A stretch of DNA of 63,552 nt from Thiotrichaceae bacterium (GTDB lineage: Bacteria; Pseudomonadota; Gammaproteobacteria; Thiotrichales; Thiotrichaceae), in assembly GCA_015490895.1 (NCBI GenBank), contig WFWY01000159.1, forward strand, positions 1 through 63,552, given 5' to 3'. The notes beneath the pieces were generated by a model, which was given only the letters and a program-made list of their open reading frames with translations, made no database searches and had not been told where the DNA came from. Shown here piece after piece: positions 29,405-39,430 of this stretch. Each line of letters begins with the position of its first letter. Within the stretch, counting starts at the first letter, position 1. The translations under genes were made by a program, and so were the position numbers.

Positions 29405-30418
29405 ATGAATATGCTAAAGAAAAGTCTAAATCTGCTCGTAGTGGGGTTGCTGGCAGGGGTTGTGACGGGTTGCTCGGTAAACCCGGTCAGCGGTGAAAAA
29501 GAGCTTGTCCTGATGTCTGAACAGCAGGAAGTGTCTCTGGGAGCCAGTCTCAACAAAAAGGTATTAAGCCAGTATAAACCCTATAACAACCCCGCATTAC
29601 AGGCTTATGTTAACCAGATAGGGCAGTCATTGGCCCAACATAGCCACAGAAACAATATCCGTTATTATTTTACCGTGGTTGATGATCCGGGCATCAATGC
29701 CTTTGCATTGCCAGGTGGTTATATTTACATCACCAGGGGGCTGATGGCCTATCTTAACTCAGAAGCACAACTGGCGGGCGTACTGGCGCATGAGATCGGG
29801 CATGTGACAGCTCGGCACAGTGCCCGACAATATACGCGCAGTACCTTAACGAACGTATTGGCAAGCGTGATTGTGAACAAGTATGGTAATGCACAGGCAG
29901 TGAATACGTTGGCACTGGCCTCTGTTCGTGGTTTTGGGCGCAAGCATGAGTTACAGGCTGACAAGCTGGGCGCTGAGTATCTGGCCAGGGTCGGTTATGA
30001 TCCGCGTAATATGATCAAGGTGATTGAAGTCCTGAAAGCCCAGGAGGAATTCAGCAAGTTTCTGGCACGCTCTGAAGGTCGGCAGCCACCCAGTTATCAC
30101 GGAACCTTTGCGACACACCCCAGCAATGATAAACGCCTGCATGAGGTGGTAGGGCTGGCTGACAGGTTTCGGTCAGCACGTACCCGTCCGGACAATCGCC
30201 GGGGCTATCTCAATCGTATTTCTGGCTTGAAGTTTAACAAGACCAGGAAGCGTATCGGGCAGATTCGTCTGATGACAGCCCGACCGGGTGATACCTTCGC
30301 ATCACTTGCTAGAAGAACAGGCATTCCCAAGTATGCGGAACAGAAGTTGCGCTTGCTCAATGGGCTATTCCCCAAAGGTGAGCCACGTCCCGGACAGTTA
30401 ATTAAAATCGTGCAGTAG
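29405..30418 (+). CDS. M48 metalloprotease lipoprotein with LysM-like tail
   Basis: The 337-residue protein is a BepA/YfgC-like M48 peptidase. It has a lipoprotein signal (VVTGC lipobox), the zinc motif HEIGH in LAHEIGHVTARH and the third ligand region ELQADKLGAEYL. The last 50 residues (ARPGDTFASLARRTGIPKYAEQKLRLLNG onwards in part) look like a LysM-type wall-binding module. It likely works in the periplasm on misfolded outer-membrane proteins. Start ATG 29405 has GGAG at 29394-29397; the frame upstream is MITE sequence. Confidence 0.92.
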   Translation: MNMLKKSLNLLVVGLLAGVVTGCSVNPVSGEKELVLMSEQQEVSLGASLNKKVLSQYKPYNNPALQAYVNQIGQSLAQHSHRNNIRYYFTVVDDPGINAFALPGGYIYITRGLMAYLNSEAQLAGVLAHEIGHVTARHSARQYTRSTLTNVLASVIVNKYGNAQAVNTLALASVRGFGRKHELQADKLGAEYLARVGYDPRNMIKVIEVLKAQEEFSKFLARSEGRQPPSYHGTFATHPSNDKRLHEVVGLADRFRSARTRPDNRRGYLNRISGLKFNKTRKRIGQIRLMTARPGDTFASLARRTGIPKYAEQKLRLLNGLFPKGEPRPGQLIKIVQ

Positions 30419-30494
30419 CCATACAGGGTGAGAGGCTGTCTCTCGCCCGGTAGTGACTGATATTTACCCTCTTAGAGCAACACACCGAGCCCCT

Positions 30495-31724
30495 ATGACT
30501 TATACATATAAAGAAGATGCTTTAAAGTATCATGCAGAGCCACGCCCTGGAAAAATTGCAACCCAGATCACAAAACCAACCCAAACCCAGCATGATTTGT
30601 CCCTTGCCTATACGCCGGGGGTAGCAGAACCTGTGATGGAGATTCATCATGATCCCGCAACGGCTTACCTTTACACGGCTAAAAGTAACCTGGTGGGTGT
30701 TATCACCAATGGGACGGCAGTGTTGGGGTTAGGTAATGTAGGGGCATTAGCGGGTAAGCCGGTGATGGAAGGGAAAGGTGTCCTGTTTAAGAAATTTGCT
30801 GATATTGATGTTTTCGATATTGAAGTTGCAACGACAAATACGGATGAATTTATTGAAACAGTAGAGCGCATCGCGTGTACCTTTGGCGGGATTAACCTGG
30901 AGGATATTGCCGCTCCTGCCTGTTTTGAAATTGAACGCCGGTTACAGGAATCACTGGATATACCGGTCTTCCATGATGATCAACACGGGACGGCGATTAT
31001 TATTGCAGCGGGCTTGCTAAATGCCTTGAAAATACAGGAAAAGCAACTGGAAAATGCCAAAATTGTCTGTCTGGGGGCAGGCGCTGCGGGTATTGCCTCG
31101 ATGAACCTGCTGATAGCACTTGGTGCATCGCCTGAAAACCTGTATATGGTCGACCGAAATGGCGTCATTCAAGATGAGCGTGATGACCTGAATGAATACA
31201 AACAGGCCTTTGCTATCAAGACCGGCAAACGTACGCTGGAAGATGCCTGTACCGGGGCGGATGTCTTTATCGGGGTCTCGGGGCCTGACTTGCTCAGCGA
31301 AGAGACCTTAAAGAAAATGGCGGAAAGTCCTATTGTTTTTGCACTCTCTAATCCTGATCCTGAGATTGCTCCACGCCTGGCACATGAAGCCAGACCGGAT
31401 ATGATCATGGCAACGGGGCGCAGTGATTACCCGAATCAGGTGAACAATGTTCTGGGGTTTCCGTTTATCTTTCGGGGAGCGCTGGATGTCCACGCAACAA
31501 CGATTAATCAGGCGATGCAAATGGCGGCTGTGCATGCGCTGGCAGAGCTGGCACATAAACCTGTGCCAGAAAGTGTACTGGAAGCCTACAACCTGGAATC
31601 ACTGGAGTTTGGCAAGGACTATATTATCCCCAAACCGCTGGATCCCCGGCTTAAGGATACCATTCCGGCGGCTATCTCGCAGGCAGCTATAGATTCCAAT
31701 GTTGCCCGCAAGCCATTGATTTAA
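30495..31724 (+). CDS. NAD(P)-dependent malic enzyme, short form
   Basis: Malic enzyme decarboxylates malate to pyruvate. Seen: [48 protein letters not shown] and the nucleotide-binding [14 protein letters not shown]. The 409-residue protein ends after the catalytic part and lacks the phosphotransacetylase-like domain of long MaeB. ATG 30495 fits the family N-terminus (KEDALKYH); GTG 30453 would add 14 residues. It lies between the M48 and cysE genes. Confidence 0.93.
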   Translation: MTYTYKEDALKYHAEPRPGKIATQITKPTQTQHDLSLAYTPGVAEPVMEIHHDPATAYLYTAKSNLVGVITNGTAVLGLGNVGALAGKPVMEGKGVLFKKFADIDVFDIEVATTNTDEFIETVERIACTFGGINLEDIAAPACFEIERRLQESLDIPVFHDDQHGTAIIIAAGLLNALKIQEKQLENAKIVCLGAGAAGIASMNLLIALGASPENLYMVDRNGVIQDERDDLNEYKQAFAIKTGKRTLEDACTGADVFIGVSGPDLLSEETLKKMAESPIVFALSNPDPEIAPRLAHEARPDMIMATGRSDYPNQVNNVLGFPFIFRGALDVHATTINQAMQMAAVHALAELAHKPVPESVLEAYNLESLEFGKDYIIPKPLDPRLKDTIPAAISQAAIDSNVARKPLI

Positions 31725-31830
31725 GCTATTGTAGATGGAAGTTGTTAGCACTCGCCTTACTCGTGATCTATATCCCGGGTTTAATCGTTTCATGTTAGCC
31801 TTATTGCGTTAGTCCCATCAGGAAATACCT

Positions 31831-32616
31831 ATGTTTGAGCATATTCGTGAAGACGTAAATTGCGTTTTTGACCGTGATCCTGCGGCACGGAATATTTTTG
31901 AAGTATTAACCACCTATCCGGGGCTACATGCCATCGTCATGCATCGCCTTGCACATGCTTTATGGTCACGCAGGCTCAAGTGGTTAGCACGTATGGTTTC
32001 AACGTTATCCCGTTTTTTGACAGGCATAGAGATTCATCCGGGAGCTGTTATTGGCAGGCGCTTTTTTATTGATCATGGCATGGGGGTGGTGATCGGTGAG
32101 ACCGCAGAGATCGGTGAAGATGTTACCCTGTATCATGGCGTAACACTCGGGGGAACATCCTGGAAAGAAGGCAAGCGTCACCCTACGCTGGAGAATAATG
32201 TTGTAGTAGGAGCCGGAGCAAAGATACTGGGGCCAATCATAGTGCGGGAAAATGCCCGCATTGGTTCCAATGCAGTTGTCGTCAAGGATGTACACAGGGA
32301 TACGACCGTCATCGGAGTGCCTGGCAGGGAAGTGGTCAGGCGCACCCGGCAAGAAGCCAAACGGCATAAGATTGCACAAAAAATGGGTTTTGATGCCTAT
32401 GGTGCGACCGAAGACATGCCAGATCCCGTTGCCAACAGCTTGAACCGCATACTGGATCATATTCATTTGATGGACGAACGGATTGAGAATCTTTGTGCAC
32501 AGGTAAGAAGCCTGGGTGGAGAGCTGGAAGAGGAGCCGTTACCCACGTTGGAAACAGAGTGTTTTGGCGATCAGGAAAAGCCGGAAAAAGAAGCAGAGCA
32601 GGGTAGGCTCAAATAG
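31831..32616 (+). CDS. cysE: Serine O-acetyltransferase
   Basis: CysE makes O-acetylserine for cysteine synthesis. The 261-residue protein has an N-terminal helical part and a left-handed beta-helix of hexapeptide repeats ([50 protein letters not shown]). It precedes iscR, as in many gammaproteobacteria where cysteine supply sits next to the Isc system. The C-terminus is Glu-rich and longer than the catalytic core. Confidence 0.96.
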   Translation: MFEHIREDVNCVFDRDPAARNIFEVLTTYPGLHAIVMHRLAHALWSRRLKWLARMVSTLSRFLTGIEIHPGAVIGRRFFIDHGMGVVIGETAEIGEDVTLYHGVTLGGTSWKEGKRHPTLENNVVVGAGAKILGPIIVRENARIGSNAVVVKDVHRDTTVIGVPGREVVRRTRQEAKRHKIAQKMGFDAYGATEDMPDPVANSLNRILDHIHLMDERIENLCAQVRSLGGELEEEPLPTLETECFGDQEKPEKEAEQGRLK

Positions 32617-32703
32617 TTATAAGAGTTATATAGTCCCTTGATTTTTTGTGTGGAATGAACGCCTGTAAGTAGAATCTGGATAAATCCCACTATCTAAAAG
32701 TGA

Positions 32704-32736
32704 ATACTTGATCATTTTAGTCAAGTATTCTAGTAT
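32704..32736 (+). promoter_or_regulatory. IscR type 1 site overlapping the isc promoter
   Basis: A 25-bp palindrome at 32704-32728 (ATACTTGA, nine-base centre, TCAAGTAT) matches the type 1 IscR consensus ATAsyyGACT...AGTCrrsTAT at most positions. It covers TTGATC (32708-32713), which is 17 bp from TAGTAT (32731-32736). Binding by 2Fe-2S IscR there would block the promoter, giving the known autorepression. Confidence 0.8.
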
Positions 32737-32767
32737 GCAACGCACATTAAGAAGCAATGGGTGTGTT

Positions 32768-33253
32768 ATGAAGTTGACCACAAAAGGTCGTTATGCAGTG
32801 ACTGCCATGCTGGATTTGTCATTGCATAGTAACGGTGATCCGGTTTCTTTGGCTGAAATGTCGGAGCGGCAAGATATTTCACTTTCTTACCTGGAGCAAC
32901 TATTTTCCAAACTGAGAAAAAGCAACCTGGTGGAAAGCATGCGAGGGCCTGGTGGCGGGTATCGCTTGGGTCGTGCCCCGAAGGATGTAACGATTTCAGA
33001 CATTATCGCCGCAGTGGACGAAAATGTGGATGTGACCCGCTGCGGTGGTTCCAAGAACTGTGATCATGGGAATAAGCGCTGCCTGACACATGATTTGTGG
33101 ATGGATCTGAGTAAACAGATCAATGATTTTTTATCGGATATTTCACTACAGGACATGAAAGAACGTGGTGATGTATTGGCAGTGGCCATGATGCAGGAAA
33201 AGAAAAAAACTGCCCAGCCACTGGAGCAACCTGTGGTTGCCGGAAAAAAGTAA
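32768..33253 (+). CDS. iscR: IscR, Fe-S cluster-sensing Rrf2 regulator
   Basis: A 161-residue Rrf2-family repressor with N-terminal winged helix ([20 protein letters not shown]) and the three cluster Cys in RCGGSKNC and RCLTHDLW. Start ATG 32768 is conserved; the frame upstream extends into the operator. First gene of the isc operon. Confidence 0.97.
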   Translation: MKLTTKGRYAVTAMLDLSLHSNGDPVSLAEMSERQDISLSYLEQLFSKLRKSNLVESMRGPGGGYRLGRAPKDVTISDIIAAVDENVDVTRCGGSKNCDHGNKRCLTHDLWMDLSKQINDFLSDISLQDMKERGDVLAVAMMQEKKKTAQPLEQPVVAGKK

Positions 33254-33281
33254 GCCTATCACTATTTGACAAGAGAAAATA

Positions 33282-34502
33282 ATGAGTATTAAAACCCCGA
33301 TTTATTTTGACTATGCTGCAACTACGCCTGTTGATGAGCGCGTGGCTGAAGTAATGTGTCAGTTCCTGACAAAGGATGGTACCTTCGGCAACCCGGCTTC
33401 TTCAAGTCACGAGTTTGGCTGGAAAGCGGACGATGCCGTAAAAAAAGCACGTCAACAGGTGGCGGATCTGATCAATGCGGACTCACGCGAGATTGTCTGG
33501 ACGAGTGGCGCAACCGAGTCAGACAACCTGGCTATCAAGGGAGCAGCTCATTTTAACCAGCGACGTGGTAAACATATTATCACCATGAAAACGGAGCATA
33601 AGGCTGTGCTTGACACGTGTCGCCAGCTGGAGCGTGAAGGCTTCGACGTGACCTATCTGGATCCGGAAAGTAATGGATTACTGGATATTGCCAAACTGGA
33701 AGACGCGATTCGTGATGACACAACCGTCATTTCTGTGATGCATGTGAATAACGAAATAGGTGTGATCCAGGACATTGCCGCAATAGGGGAGCTGTGCCGT
33801 AGCAAAAAAATTACTTTCCATGTCGATGCTGCTCAAAGTGCAGGCAAGGTACCGCTGGATATGGCTGAGTTGAAAGTTGATCTGATGAGCCTTTCAGCAC
33901 ATAAAATGTATGGCCCCAAAGGTATTGGCGTCCTGTATGTGCGCCGTAAGCCACGCGTGAGAATTGAGGCGCAAATGCATGGTGGCGGCCATGAGCGAGG
34001 CATGCGTTCCGGCACATTGGCGACGCATCAAATTGTTGGTATGGGGGAAGCCTGTCGCATAGCAAAAGAGGAAATGGTAGCGGAAAATGCCCGTTTGCTG
34101 ACATTGCGTACACGGCTCTATGAAGGTTTCAAGGATATGGAAGAAGTCTATATCAATGGGGATCTGGAGCAGCGCGTCGCGGGTAATCTGAATATTAGCT
34201 TTAACTATGTGGAAGGTGAGAGCCTGATGATGGCCATTAAAGAACTGGCACTGTCTTCTGGTTCAGCCTGTACCAGTGCGAGTCTGGAGCCCAGCTATGT
34301 ACTGCGTGCTCTGGGTCGAAACGATGAATTGGCACATAGTTCCCTGCGTTTTACAGTCGGTCGCTTTAGCACTGCGGAAGAAGTCGAATATGCGATTGAA
34401 AAGACCCGCAGTGCAGTAGAAAAATTACGTGAACTATCCCCGTTATGGGATATGTTTAAAGAAGGTATTGATTTGAGTCAGGTCGAATGGGCTGCTCACT
34501 AA
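33282..34502 (+). CDS. iscS: Cysteine desulfurase IscS
   Basis: A PLP enzyme giving sulfur for Fe-S clusters and tRNA thiolation. The 406-residue protein has [14 protein letters not shown], the PLP Lys in [18 protein letters not shown] and the mobile-loop catalytic Cys in [21 protein letters not shown]-terminal end [10 protein letters not shown] is typical for IscU docking. Confidence 0.98.
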   Translation: MSIKTPIYFDYAATTPVDERVAEVMCQFLTKDGTFGNPASSSHEFGWKADDAVKKARQQVADLINADSREIVWTSGATESDNLAIKGAAHFNQRRGKHIITMKTEHKAVLDTCRQLEREGFDVTYLDPESNGLLDIAKLEDAIRDDTTVISVMHVNNEIGVIQDIAAIGELCRSKKITFHVDAAQSAGKVPLDMAELKVDLMSLSAHKMYGPKGIGVLYVRRKPRVRIEAQMHGGGHERGMRSGTLATHQIVGMGEACRIAKEEMVAENARLLTLRTRLYEGFKDMEEVYINGDLEQRVAGNLNISFNYVEGESLMMAIKELALSSGSACTSASLEPSYVLRALGRNDELAHSSLRFTVGRFSTAEEVEYAIEKTRSAVEKLRELSPLWDMFKEGIDLSQVEWAAH

Positions 34503-34518
34503 CAGAGGAATAGGAACA

Positions 34519-34896
34519 ATGGCATATAGTGATAAAGTAGTCGATCATTATGAACACCCGCGGAACGTGGGCACGATGGAAAAAGAGGCAAAAAATGTGG
34601 GTACCGGTATGGTTGGTGCGCCTGCCTGTGGCGATGTGATGCGTTTGCAAATCAAGGTGAGTGACGAGGGTGTAATAGAAGATGCCAAGTTTAAAACCTA
34701 TGGTTGTGGTTCTGCGATTGCATCCTCCAGCCTGCTGACGGAGTGGGTAAAAGGCAAAACCCTGGAAGAGGCGGCTGAAATCAAAAATACCGATATCGCT
34801 GAAGAGCTGGAGTTGCCTCCCGTCAAGGTGCATTGTTCCGTGTTGGCCGAAGATGCCATTCGCTCCGCGATTGATGATTTCAAAAACAAACAGTAA
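34519..34896 (+). CDS. iscU: Fe-S scaffold IscU
   Basis: The 125-residue scaffold has its three cluster Cys in [19 protein letters not shown] and [10 protein letters not shown], and the HscA-binding LPPVK. It lies 16 bp after iscS. Confidence 0.98.
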   Translation: MAYSDKVVDHYEHPRNVGTMEKEAKNVGTGMVGAPACGDVMRLQIKVSDEGVIEDAKFKTYGCGSAIASSSLLTEWVKGKTLEEAAEIKNTDIAEELELPPVKVHCSVLAEDAIRSAIDDFKNKQ

Positions 34897-34928
34897 TCAA
34901 ACAGTGCTGCAAGAAGAGTAATAGCATT

Positions 34929-35252
34929 ATGGCAATTACAATGACAGAAACGGCTGCTGAACGCGTAAAAAAATTTCTGGATCAACGCGGCAAAGGCGTG
35001 GGCTTACGCCTGGGCGTGAAAACCATGGGGTGTTCAGGAATGGGTTATGTGATTGAGTTTGCCGATGATATTGAAGAGACTGATGAGGTGTTTGAGGCAC
35101 ATGATGTCAAAGTCATTATTGACAAAAAAAGCCTTGTTTACCTGGATGGTACAGAAGTGGATTATACCAGAGAAGGATTAAACGAAGGCTTCAAGTTCAA
35201 TAATCCCAATGAAAAGGATTCTTGCGGGTGTGGTGAAAGCTTCACGGTATAA
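34929..35252 (+). CDS. iscA: A-type Fe-S carrier IscA
   Basis: The 107-residue protein has the A-type Cys positions: [11 protein letters not shown] (Cys35) and the C-terminal SCGCGESF pair. It acts as an Fe or cluster carrier after IscU. Confidence 0.97.
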   Translation: MAITMTETAAERVKKFLDQRGKGVGLRLGVKTMGCSGMGYVIEFADDIEETDEVFEAHDVKVIIDKKSLVYLDGTEVDYTREGLNEGFKFNNPNEKDSCGCGESFTV

Positions 35253-35282
35253 CCATGACACTCATCTCTCTATCTATCGATT

Positions 35283-35819
35283 ATGTCTGTTGATCTCACG
35301 CAAAACTACTTTAATGTTTTTGGCTTGCCCGTTCAGTATGAGATTGACAGGGACGCGCTTGACTCGCGCTTCCGGGAGTTGCAGGCACTGGTACACCCCG
35401 ATAAGTTTGTTAATGGCACGGATGAAGAAAGGCGTATTGCTATCCAAAGTACCGGTTTTCTGAATGAAGCCTACGATACGCTAAAAACCCCACGCCTACG
35501 CGCGCGCTATCTGCTTTCCTTAAAGGGCGTGGCATTCAGTGAAGAAAATGATACAACCAATGATATAGACTATCTCATGCAACAAATGGAGATACGTGAA
35601 TCCATTGAAGATGCAGAAAATGCGGAAGATCCTTTTGCGGAACTGGATCAGCTCCGCACAATCATCAAGTCGCGACAGCAGGATGTTGAAAATGACTTTC
35701 GCCGAAGCTATGAAGCAGATGATCTGGAGCAAGCCAGGCAGGCCGTCCTGAAGCTACGTTTTTGTGAGCGCATCTTTAGTGAAATTCGGCGTATCGAAGA
35801 GCGCCTGGACGATTTCTAG
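35283..35819 (+). CDS. hscB: Co-chaperone HscB
   Basis: A 178-residue J-domain protein: residues 1-75 with the HPD motif (VHPDKF), then a C-terminal helical IscU-binding domain. It starts NYFNVFGLP, typical of HscB, and delivers IscU to HscA. It is 30 bp after iscA. Confidence 0.97.
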   Translation: MSVDLTQNYFNVFGLPVQYEIDRDALDSRFRELQALVHPDKFVNGTDEERRIAIQSTGFLNEAYDTLKTPRLRARYLLSLKGVAFSEENDTTNDIDYLMQQMEIRESIEDAENAEDPFAELDQLRTIIKSRQQDVENDFRRSYEADDLEQARQAVLKLRFCERIFSEIRRIEERLDDF

Positions 35820-35865
35820 CCGCAGCAAAACTTCTCCTACTACAACCCCCAAACCTGATATTACT

Positions 35866-37725
35866 ATGGCACTTCTGCAAATTTCCGAACCCGGTATGAG
35901 TACTGCACCCCATCAGCACAGGTTTGCAGCAGGTATTGACCTGGGAACGACAAATTCATTGATCGCTACTGTCCGTAGTGGGGTAGCTGAAACATTACCG
36001 GATGAGCACGGAGAACACCTGTTGCCCTCGGTTGTACATTACAATGCAGAAGGCGGGGTAGTGGTTGGTCAGAAAGCCAGAATGAAAGCAAGCCAGGATC
36101 CACAGAATACACTGGCATCAGTGAAACGTCTGATGGGGAGAGGCAAGGAAGATTTAACCTTGCTGGCGGGACACCTCCCCTATACCTTTGCAGAAACAGA
36201 TTCTTCTGTTCCCCGTATAAAAACAGTTGCCGGTGAAGTGACCGCCATTGAAGCATCGGCAAAAATTTTGAGTGTACTGAAACGTCGTGCTGAAGAAACC
36301 CTGGGTGGTGAATTATCAGGCGTCGTCATTACGGTGCCTGCCTATTTTGATGAAGCACAACGGGAAGCGACTCGTGATGCAGCCAAACTGGCAGACTTGA
36401 ATGTTTACCGGTTAATTAATGAACCCACCGCCGCCGCAATTGCCTATGGGCTGGATAAAAAAGCAGAAGGGATTATTGCCGTATATGACCTGGGTGGTGG
36501 AACTTTTGATATTTCCATTTTGCGGCTCAGCAAAGGGGTTTTTGAAGTACTGGCAACGGGTGGAAATTCTGCCCTGGGTGGTGATGACTTTGACCATGCG
36601 ATTGCACAGTGGCTATTGGAACAGGCCGAGCTGGAACAGACGCATGACCCGTCCATATTGCGTCAGGCATTAATGGTGGCACGCGATGCTAAAGAAGCCT
36701 TGAGCCAGCAAGCTGCCGTTGACGTTCAGCTGGGTGAGTGGCAGGGCCGTCTGGATAATACGGTATACCGGCAATTAATCGAACCATTGGTGAAAAAAAC
36801 CCTGATGGCCTGTCGGCGTGCATTGCGGGATGCTGAACTTGATAAAGACCAGGTGGTTGATATTGTGATGGTTGGTGGATCAACCCGTGTACCACTGGTG
36901 AGGGAACAAGTGGCCGCGTTCTTTGAAAAAGAGCCACTGGTAGATATCGACCCCGACCGGGTAGTAGCAATAGGTGCAGCGCAGCAAGCAGACGTTCTTG
37001 CCGGAAATAAACCGGACGAGGAAATGCTATTGCTGGATGTGATTCCGCTTTCTCTGGGGCTGGAAATGATGGGAGGGTTGGTAGAGAAAGTTATTGCCCG
37101 TAACACCACCATTCCCATTACACGGGCACAGGAGTTCACCACGTTTAAAGATGGACAGACAGCATTATCCATCCATGTACTGCAAGGTGAACGTGAAACC
37201 GTTGAGCATAACCGCTCCCTGGGGAAATTTGTACTGCGTGGTATACCGCCAATGGTTGCAGGTGCCGCCCGTATCAAGGTGACATTTCAGGTAGATGCAG
37301 ATGGCCTGCTCAGTGTCTATGCAGAAGAAACCACGACAGGCACCAGAGCAAGCATTGAAATCAAGCCATCCTACGGTTTGACGGATAGTGAAATTGAAAC
37401 GATGTTAAAAGACTCCATCGCCCATGCTGGGGATGATATGGCATTGCGGAGCTTGCGAGAGCAACAAGTAGAAGCCGACAGATCACTGCAAGCACTGGAT
37501 GCGGCCATGCAATCCGATGGTGAACAGCTACTAAATGAATCCGAACGCAAACAGTTATTGGCTGCCCGTGACAAACTGGCCCGGGAGCGGGAAAACCAGA
37601 ATGATAGTGAAGCGCTAAAAGCGGCTATTAAGGTACTGGAAAAAGCGGCGGAGTTTTATGTGGAACGGCGCATGAATCGAAGCGTACGCGATGCCATGGC
37701 AGGTCACCGGGTAGACGAGTTCTGA
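35866..37725 (+). CDS. hscA: Chaperone HscA
   Basis: The 619-residue Hsp70 homologue for cluster release from IscU. Seen: [52 protein letters not shown] and the substrate-domain region starting [16 protein letters not shown] 35866 is chosen; the frame upstream overlaps the hscB end. Confidence 0.98.
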   Translation: MALLQISEPGMSTAPHQHRFAAGIDLGTTNSLIATVRSGVAETLPDEHGEHLLPSVVHYNAEGGVVVGQKARMKASQDPQNTLASVKRLMGRGKEDLTLLAGHLPYTFAETDSSVPRIKTVAGEVTAIEASAKILSVLKRRAEETLGGELSGVVITVPAYFDEAQREATRDAAKLADLNVYRLINEPTAAAIAYGLDKKAEGIIAVYDLGGGTFDISILRLSKGVFEVLATGGNSALGGDDFDHAIAQWLLEQAELEQTHDPSILRQALMVARDAKEALSQQAAVDVQLGEWQGRLDNTVYRQLIEPLVKKTLMACRRALRDAELDKDQVVDIVMVGGSTRVPLVREQVAAFFEKEPLVDIDPDRVVAIGAAQQADVLAGNKPDEEMLLLDVIPLSLGLEMMGGLVEKVIARNTTIPITRAQEFTTFKDGQTALSIHVLQGERETVEHNRSLGKFVLRGIPPMVAGAARIKVTFQVDADGLLSVYAEETTTGTRASIEIKPSYGLTDSEIETMLKDSIAHAGDDMALRSLREQQVEADRSLQALDAAMQSDGEQLLNESERKQLLAARDKLARERENQNDSEALKAAIKVLEKAAEFYVERRMNRSVRDAMAGHRVDEF

Positions 37726-37806
37726 TAGGTGCAGGTGCTGAAGGACAAGCTCCAGGAAAGCAGGTATTTTTTTGATCCACAGGATCACCCAAATCAGGAG
37801 GGCTAC

Positions 37807-38145
37807 ATGCCTCAAATTATTATTCTTCCCCATGAGGAACTATGCCCGGAAGGTGCTGCATTTGAAGTCGAGCCGGGAGTAAGTATCTGTGACGCAGCTT
37901 TACAGCATCATGTTGACATCGAACATGCCTGCGAAAAATCCTGCGCCTGTACGACGTGTCATGTATATGTGCGAGAGGGGTTTGACTCACTGGAAGAAGC
38001 TACGGATACAGAAGAAGACTATCTGGATAAGGCCTGGGGAGTAGATCCAGATTCTCGCCTGAGTTGTCAGGCTATTGTTGCTGATGAGGATCTGGTTATT
38101 GAGATTCCCAAATACACCATTAATATGGTATCCGAAAATCATTAG
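37807..38145 (+). CDS. fdx: 2Fe-2S ferredoxin of the Isc system
   Basis: The 112-residue adrenodoxin-type ferredoxin has Cys ligands in HACEKSCACTTCHVY and LSCQAIV. It supplies electrons during cluster assembly. ATG 37807 has AGGAGGG just upstream. Confidence 0.97.
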   Translation: MPQIIILPHEELCPEGAAFEVEPGVSICDAALQHHVDIEHACEKSCACTTCHVYVREGFDSLEEATDTEEDYLDKAWGVDPDSRLSCQAIVADEDLVIEIPKYTINMVSENH

Positions 38146-38172
38146 CTATAATCCATAAACCTATAACTATTA

Positions 38173-38328
38173 AAGAGCTTGATCAAGCCATAAGCGGTTT
38201 TCTTGAAACTGGAGTTACCTGTTTTTTGATAGAAAGTGACCAATAGTCATTCTATTGGTCACTTTTATAGCGAAAGATAGCGATATTTCAGCCTCAGGAA
38301 AACGCTTGGGACTTGATCGGAGTCTCCT
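38173..38328 (-). mobile_element. MITE-like element, copy 3, between fdx and iscX
   Basis: A 156-bp copy, minus orientation, flanked by TA on both sides (38171-38172, 38329-38330). Read on the minus strand it matches the first ~100 bp of the 21617 copy almost base for base (TCGCTATAAAAGTGACCAAT). It contains a perfect hairpin AAGTGACCAATAG/CTATTGGTCACTT. Its left end on the plus strand is decayed. It separates iscX from the rest of the operon. Confidence 0.8.
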
Positions 38329-38388
38329 TAAAATAGCCTGGCTACACGAGCAGAGTAAGCCAATCCGTCCTGACAAGAGGAGAATACA

Positions 38389-38589
38389 ATGGACCTAAGG
38401 TGGACTGATACACTGGATATCGCAATCGAGCTGGATGAACAACATCCCGACGTAGACCCCCAATATGTGCGCTTTACTGACTTGCACCAATGGGTGTGTG
38501 AGCTGGAAGGCTTCTCGGATGAGCCCGAAAAATCCAATGAAAAAATACTGGAAGCTATCCAGATGGCCTGGATAGAAGAAAAAGACTAA
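38389..38589 (+). CDS. iscX: IscX, small acidic Isc protein
   Basis: The 66-residue acidic protein has the IscX layout: LRWTDTLDIAIELDEQHPDVDPQYVRFTDLH in part, WVCELEGF and C-terminal AIQMAWIEEKD. It binds IscS and iron and tunes cluster assembly. AGAGGAG is upstream. The inserted MITE lies between it and fdx. Confidence 0.95.
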   Translation: MDLRWTDTLDIAIELDEQHPDVDPQYVRFTDLHQWVCELEGFSDEPEKSNEKILEAIQMAWIEEKD

Positions 38590-38753
38590 AAAAGATTGTG
38601 AATAGATGTGAACTTAACTAGAATAGTTAAAGTGCTTTCTAGAGCGAGGGGTTTCCCTTCAACGGAATGGCTGTAGAAGATGGTTCCTGGTCTGTTATTT
38701 TTGGTATCACCTTGATTGAATCAATGATACTTTTAGCTTAGCTGGCAAGAATT

Positions 38754-38778
38754 AAAAAATCCCCACCCGAAGGCGGGG
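38754..38778 (-). terminator. UUCG-capped terminator, unit 2
   Basis: On the minus strand a 7-bp stem with a G-U pair and the stable cUUCGg loop is followed by A and six T. On the plus strand the stem has an A-C mismatch and no T-run, so direction is clear. Confidence 0.8.
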
Positions 38779-38896
38779 AAAGTACTAAGTCGAGGTACGT
38801 CAGAGGTCATATTTTTATTATTATCTACTTCTGATCGCTGTCCTCTAGGGGCTTGCTGGTAAAACGGGTTTAATCATTCTTTGTATGATTAGGCTT
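38754..38896 (-). ncRNA. Candidate small RNA, second unit
   Basis: Read on the minus strand this unit has an A-rich (ARN)n tract at 38825-38811 (GATAATAATAAAAAT), about 40 bases of variable sequence and a hairpin CCCCGCC-TTCG-GGTGGGG (38778-38761) running into ATTTTTT. The motif order and spacing copy the first unit upstream, including GATCAG before the tract, so the two look like a tandem duplication. An inverted repeat TAATCAT-N7-ATGATTA (38871-38891) lies at its 5' end. It may be a separate RNA or a read-through part of the first. Confidence 0.45.
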
Positions 38897-38924
38897 AAAT
38901 AAATCCCCTACCCGAAGGCAGGGG
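38897..38924 (-). terminator. UUCG-capped terminator, unit 1
   Basis: An 8-bp stem with a UUCG loop on the minus strand, followed by ATTTATTT. The T-run is interrupted, so some read-through into the second unit is possible. Confidence 0.7.
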
Positions 38925-39100
38925 AAGCGTTGTGTAAGAGCCAAGCCTTTTATTGTTATTATGTGCCTGATCTCTCGGTCGGTTTATAACTGTTCCTTCA
39001 GCCCATTTCTTATCATTTTATTATTATTGTTATTTTCTGTCCCTGTTGTTTACCTGGCATCGAATGCGCCACTCTTGTCGGTGTTTGTCATTCGCTGCTG
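38897..39100 (-). ncRNA. Candidate sigma-54-dependent Hfq/Crc-binding small RNA
   Basis: Predicted start near 39100, 12 bases after the -12 element of a near-consensus sigma-54 promoter. Two (ARN)n tracts follow: 39035-39013 (AATAACAATAATAATAAAA) and 38964-38948 (CATAATAACAATAAAAG), the type of sequence held by the Hfq distal face and by Crc. The end is a hairpin CCCCTGCC-TTCG-GGTAGGGG (38924-38905) followed by ATTTATTT. No ORF of note is present. Promoter class, A-rich repeats and absence of coding match the CrcZ family in layout; sequence homology to CrcZ is not claimed. Confidence 0.55.
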
Positions 39101-39110
39101 CCATAGTTAA

Positions 39111-39127
39111 TGCAATGGCTGTGCCAA
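39111..39127 (-). promoter_or_regulatory. Sigma-54 (-24/-12) promoter
   Basis: Minus strand TTGGCACAGCCATTGCA matches TGGCAC-N5-TTGCA exactly, with GG (39125-39124) and GC (39113-39112) ten bases apart. Two imperfect palindromes upstream (TGTCCG/CGGAACA near 39285-39300 and GTGACAC/GAGTGT near 39230-39240) lie at distances usual for enhancer-binding proteins. It points away from purF. Confidence 0.75.
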
Positions 39128-39430
39128 TGTGTAGTGAAAAACAGAATAATATTAAAAATCAATCAAATATGTAAAATACGGAGTGGTTAAAGGAATTCAC
39201 GGACGGTATAGAAATGTCAAATTTTTACACTCTGTGTCACAACAGGGCGACTTTTTGACAAAAGTGGTCAGCTGGCAGATGGACTGTTCCGGATCGGACA
39301 AATGGCTGCAAAGCGGTACTGGGCAGTATGACAAGGAGACGCTTGCAAGGGCAAATAATTCAATGGCTGATTGATGATTTACGAGATATGATATGCACAC
39401 CCCCTTTTCAGGAATGTTTTCAGGTTAGAT

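Noticed and set aside
39025-39104. 24-codon frame (ATG at 39104, minus strand) in the small-RNA locus
   Set aside because: The ATG lies upstream of the predicted transcript start and has no ribosome-binding site.
39128-39430. PurR operator upstream of purF
   Set aside because: No sequence close to ACGCAAACGTTTGCGT was found.
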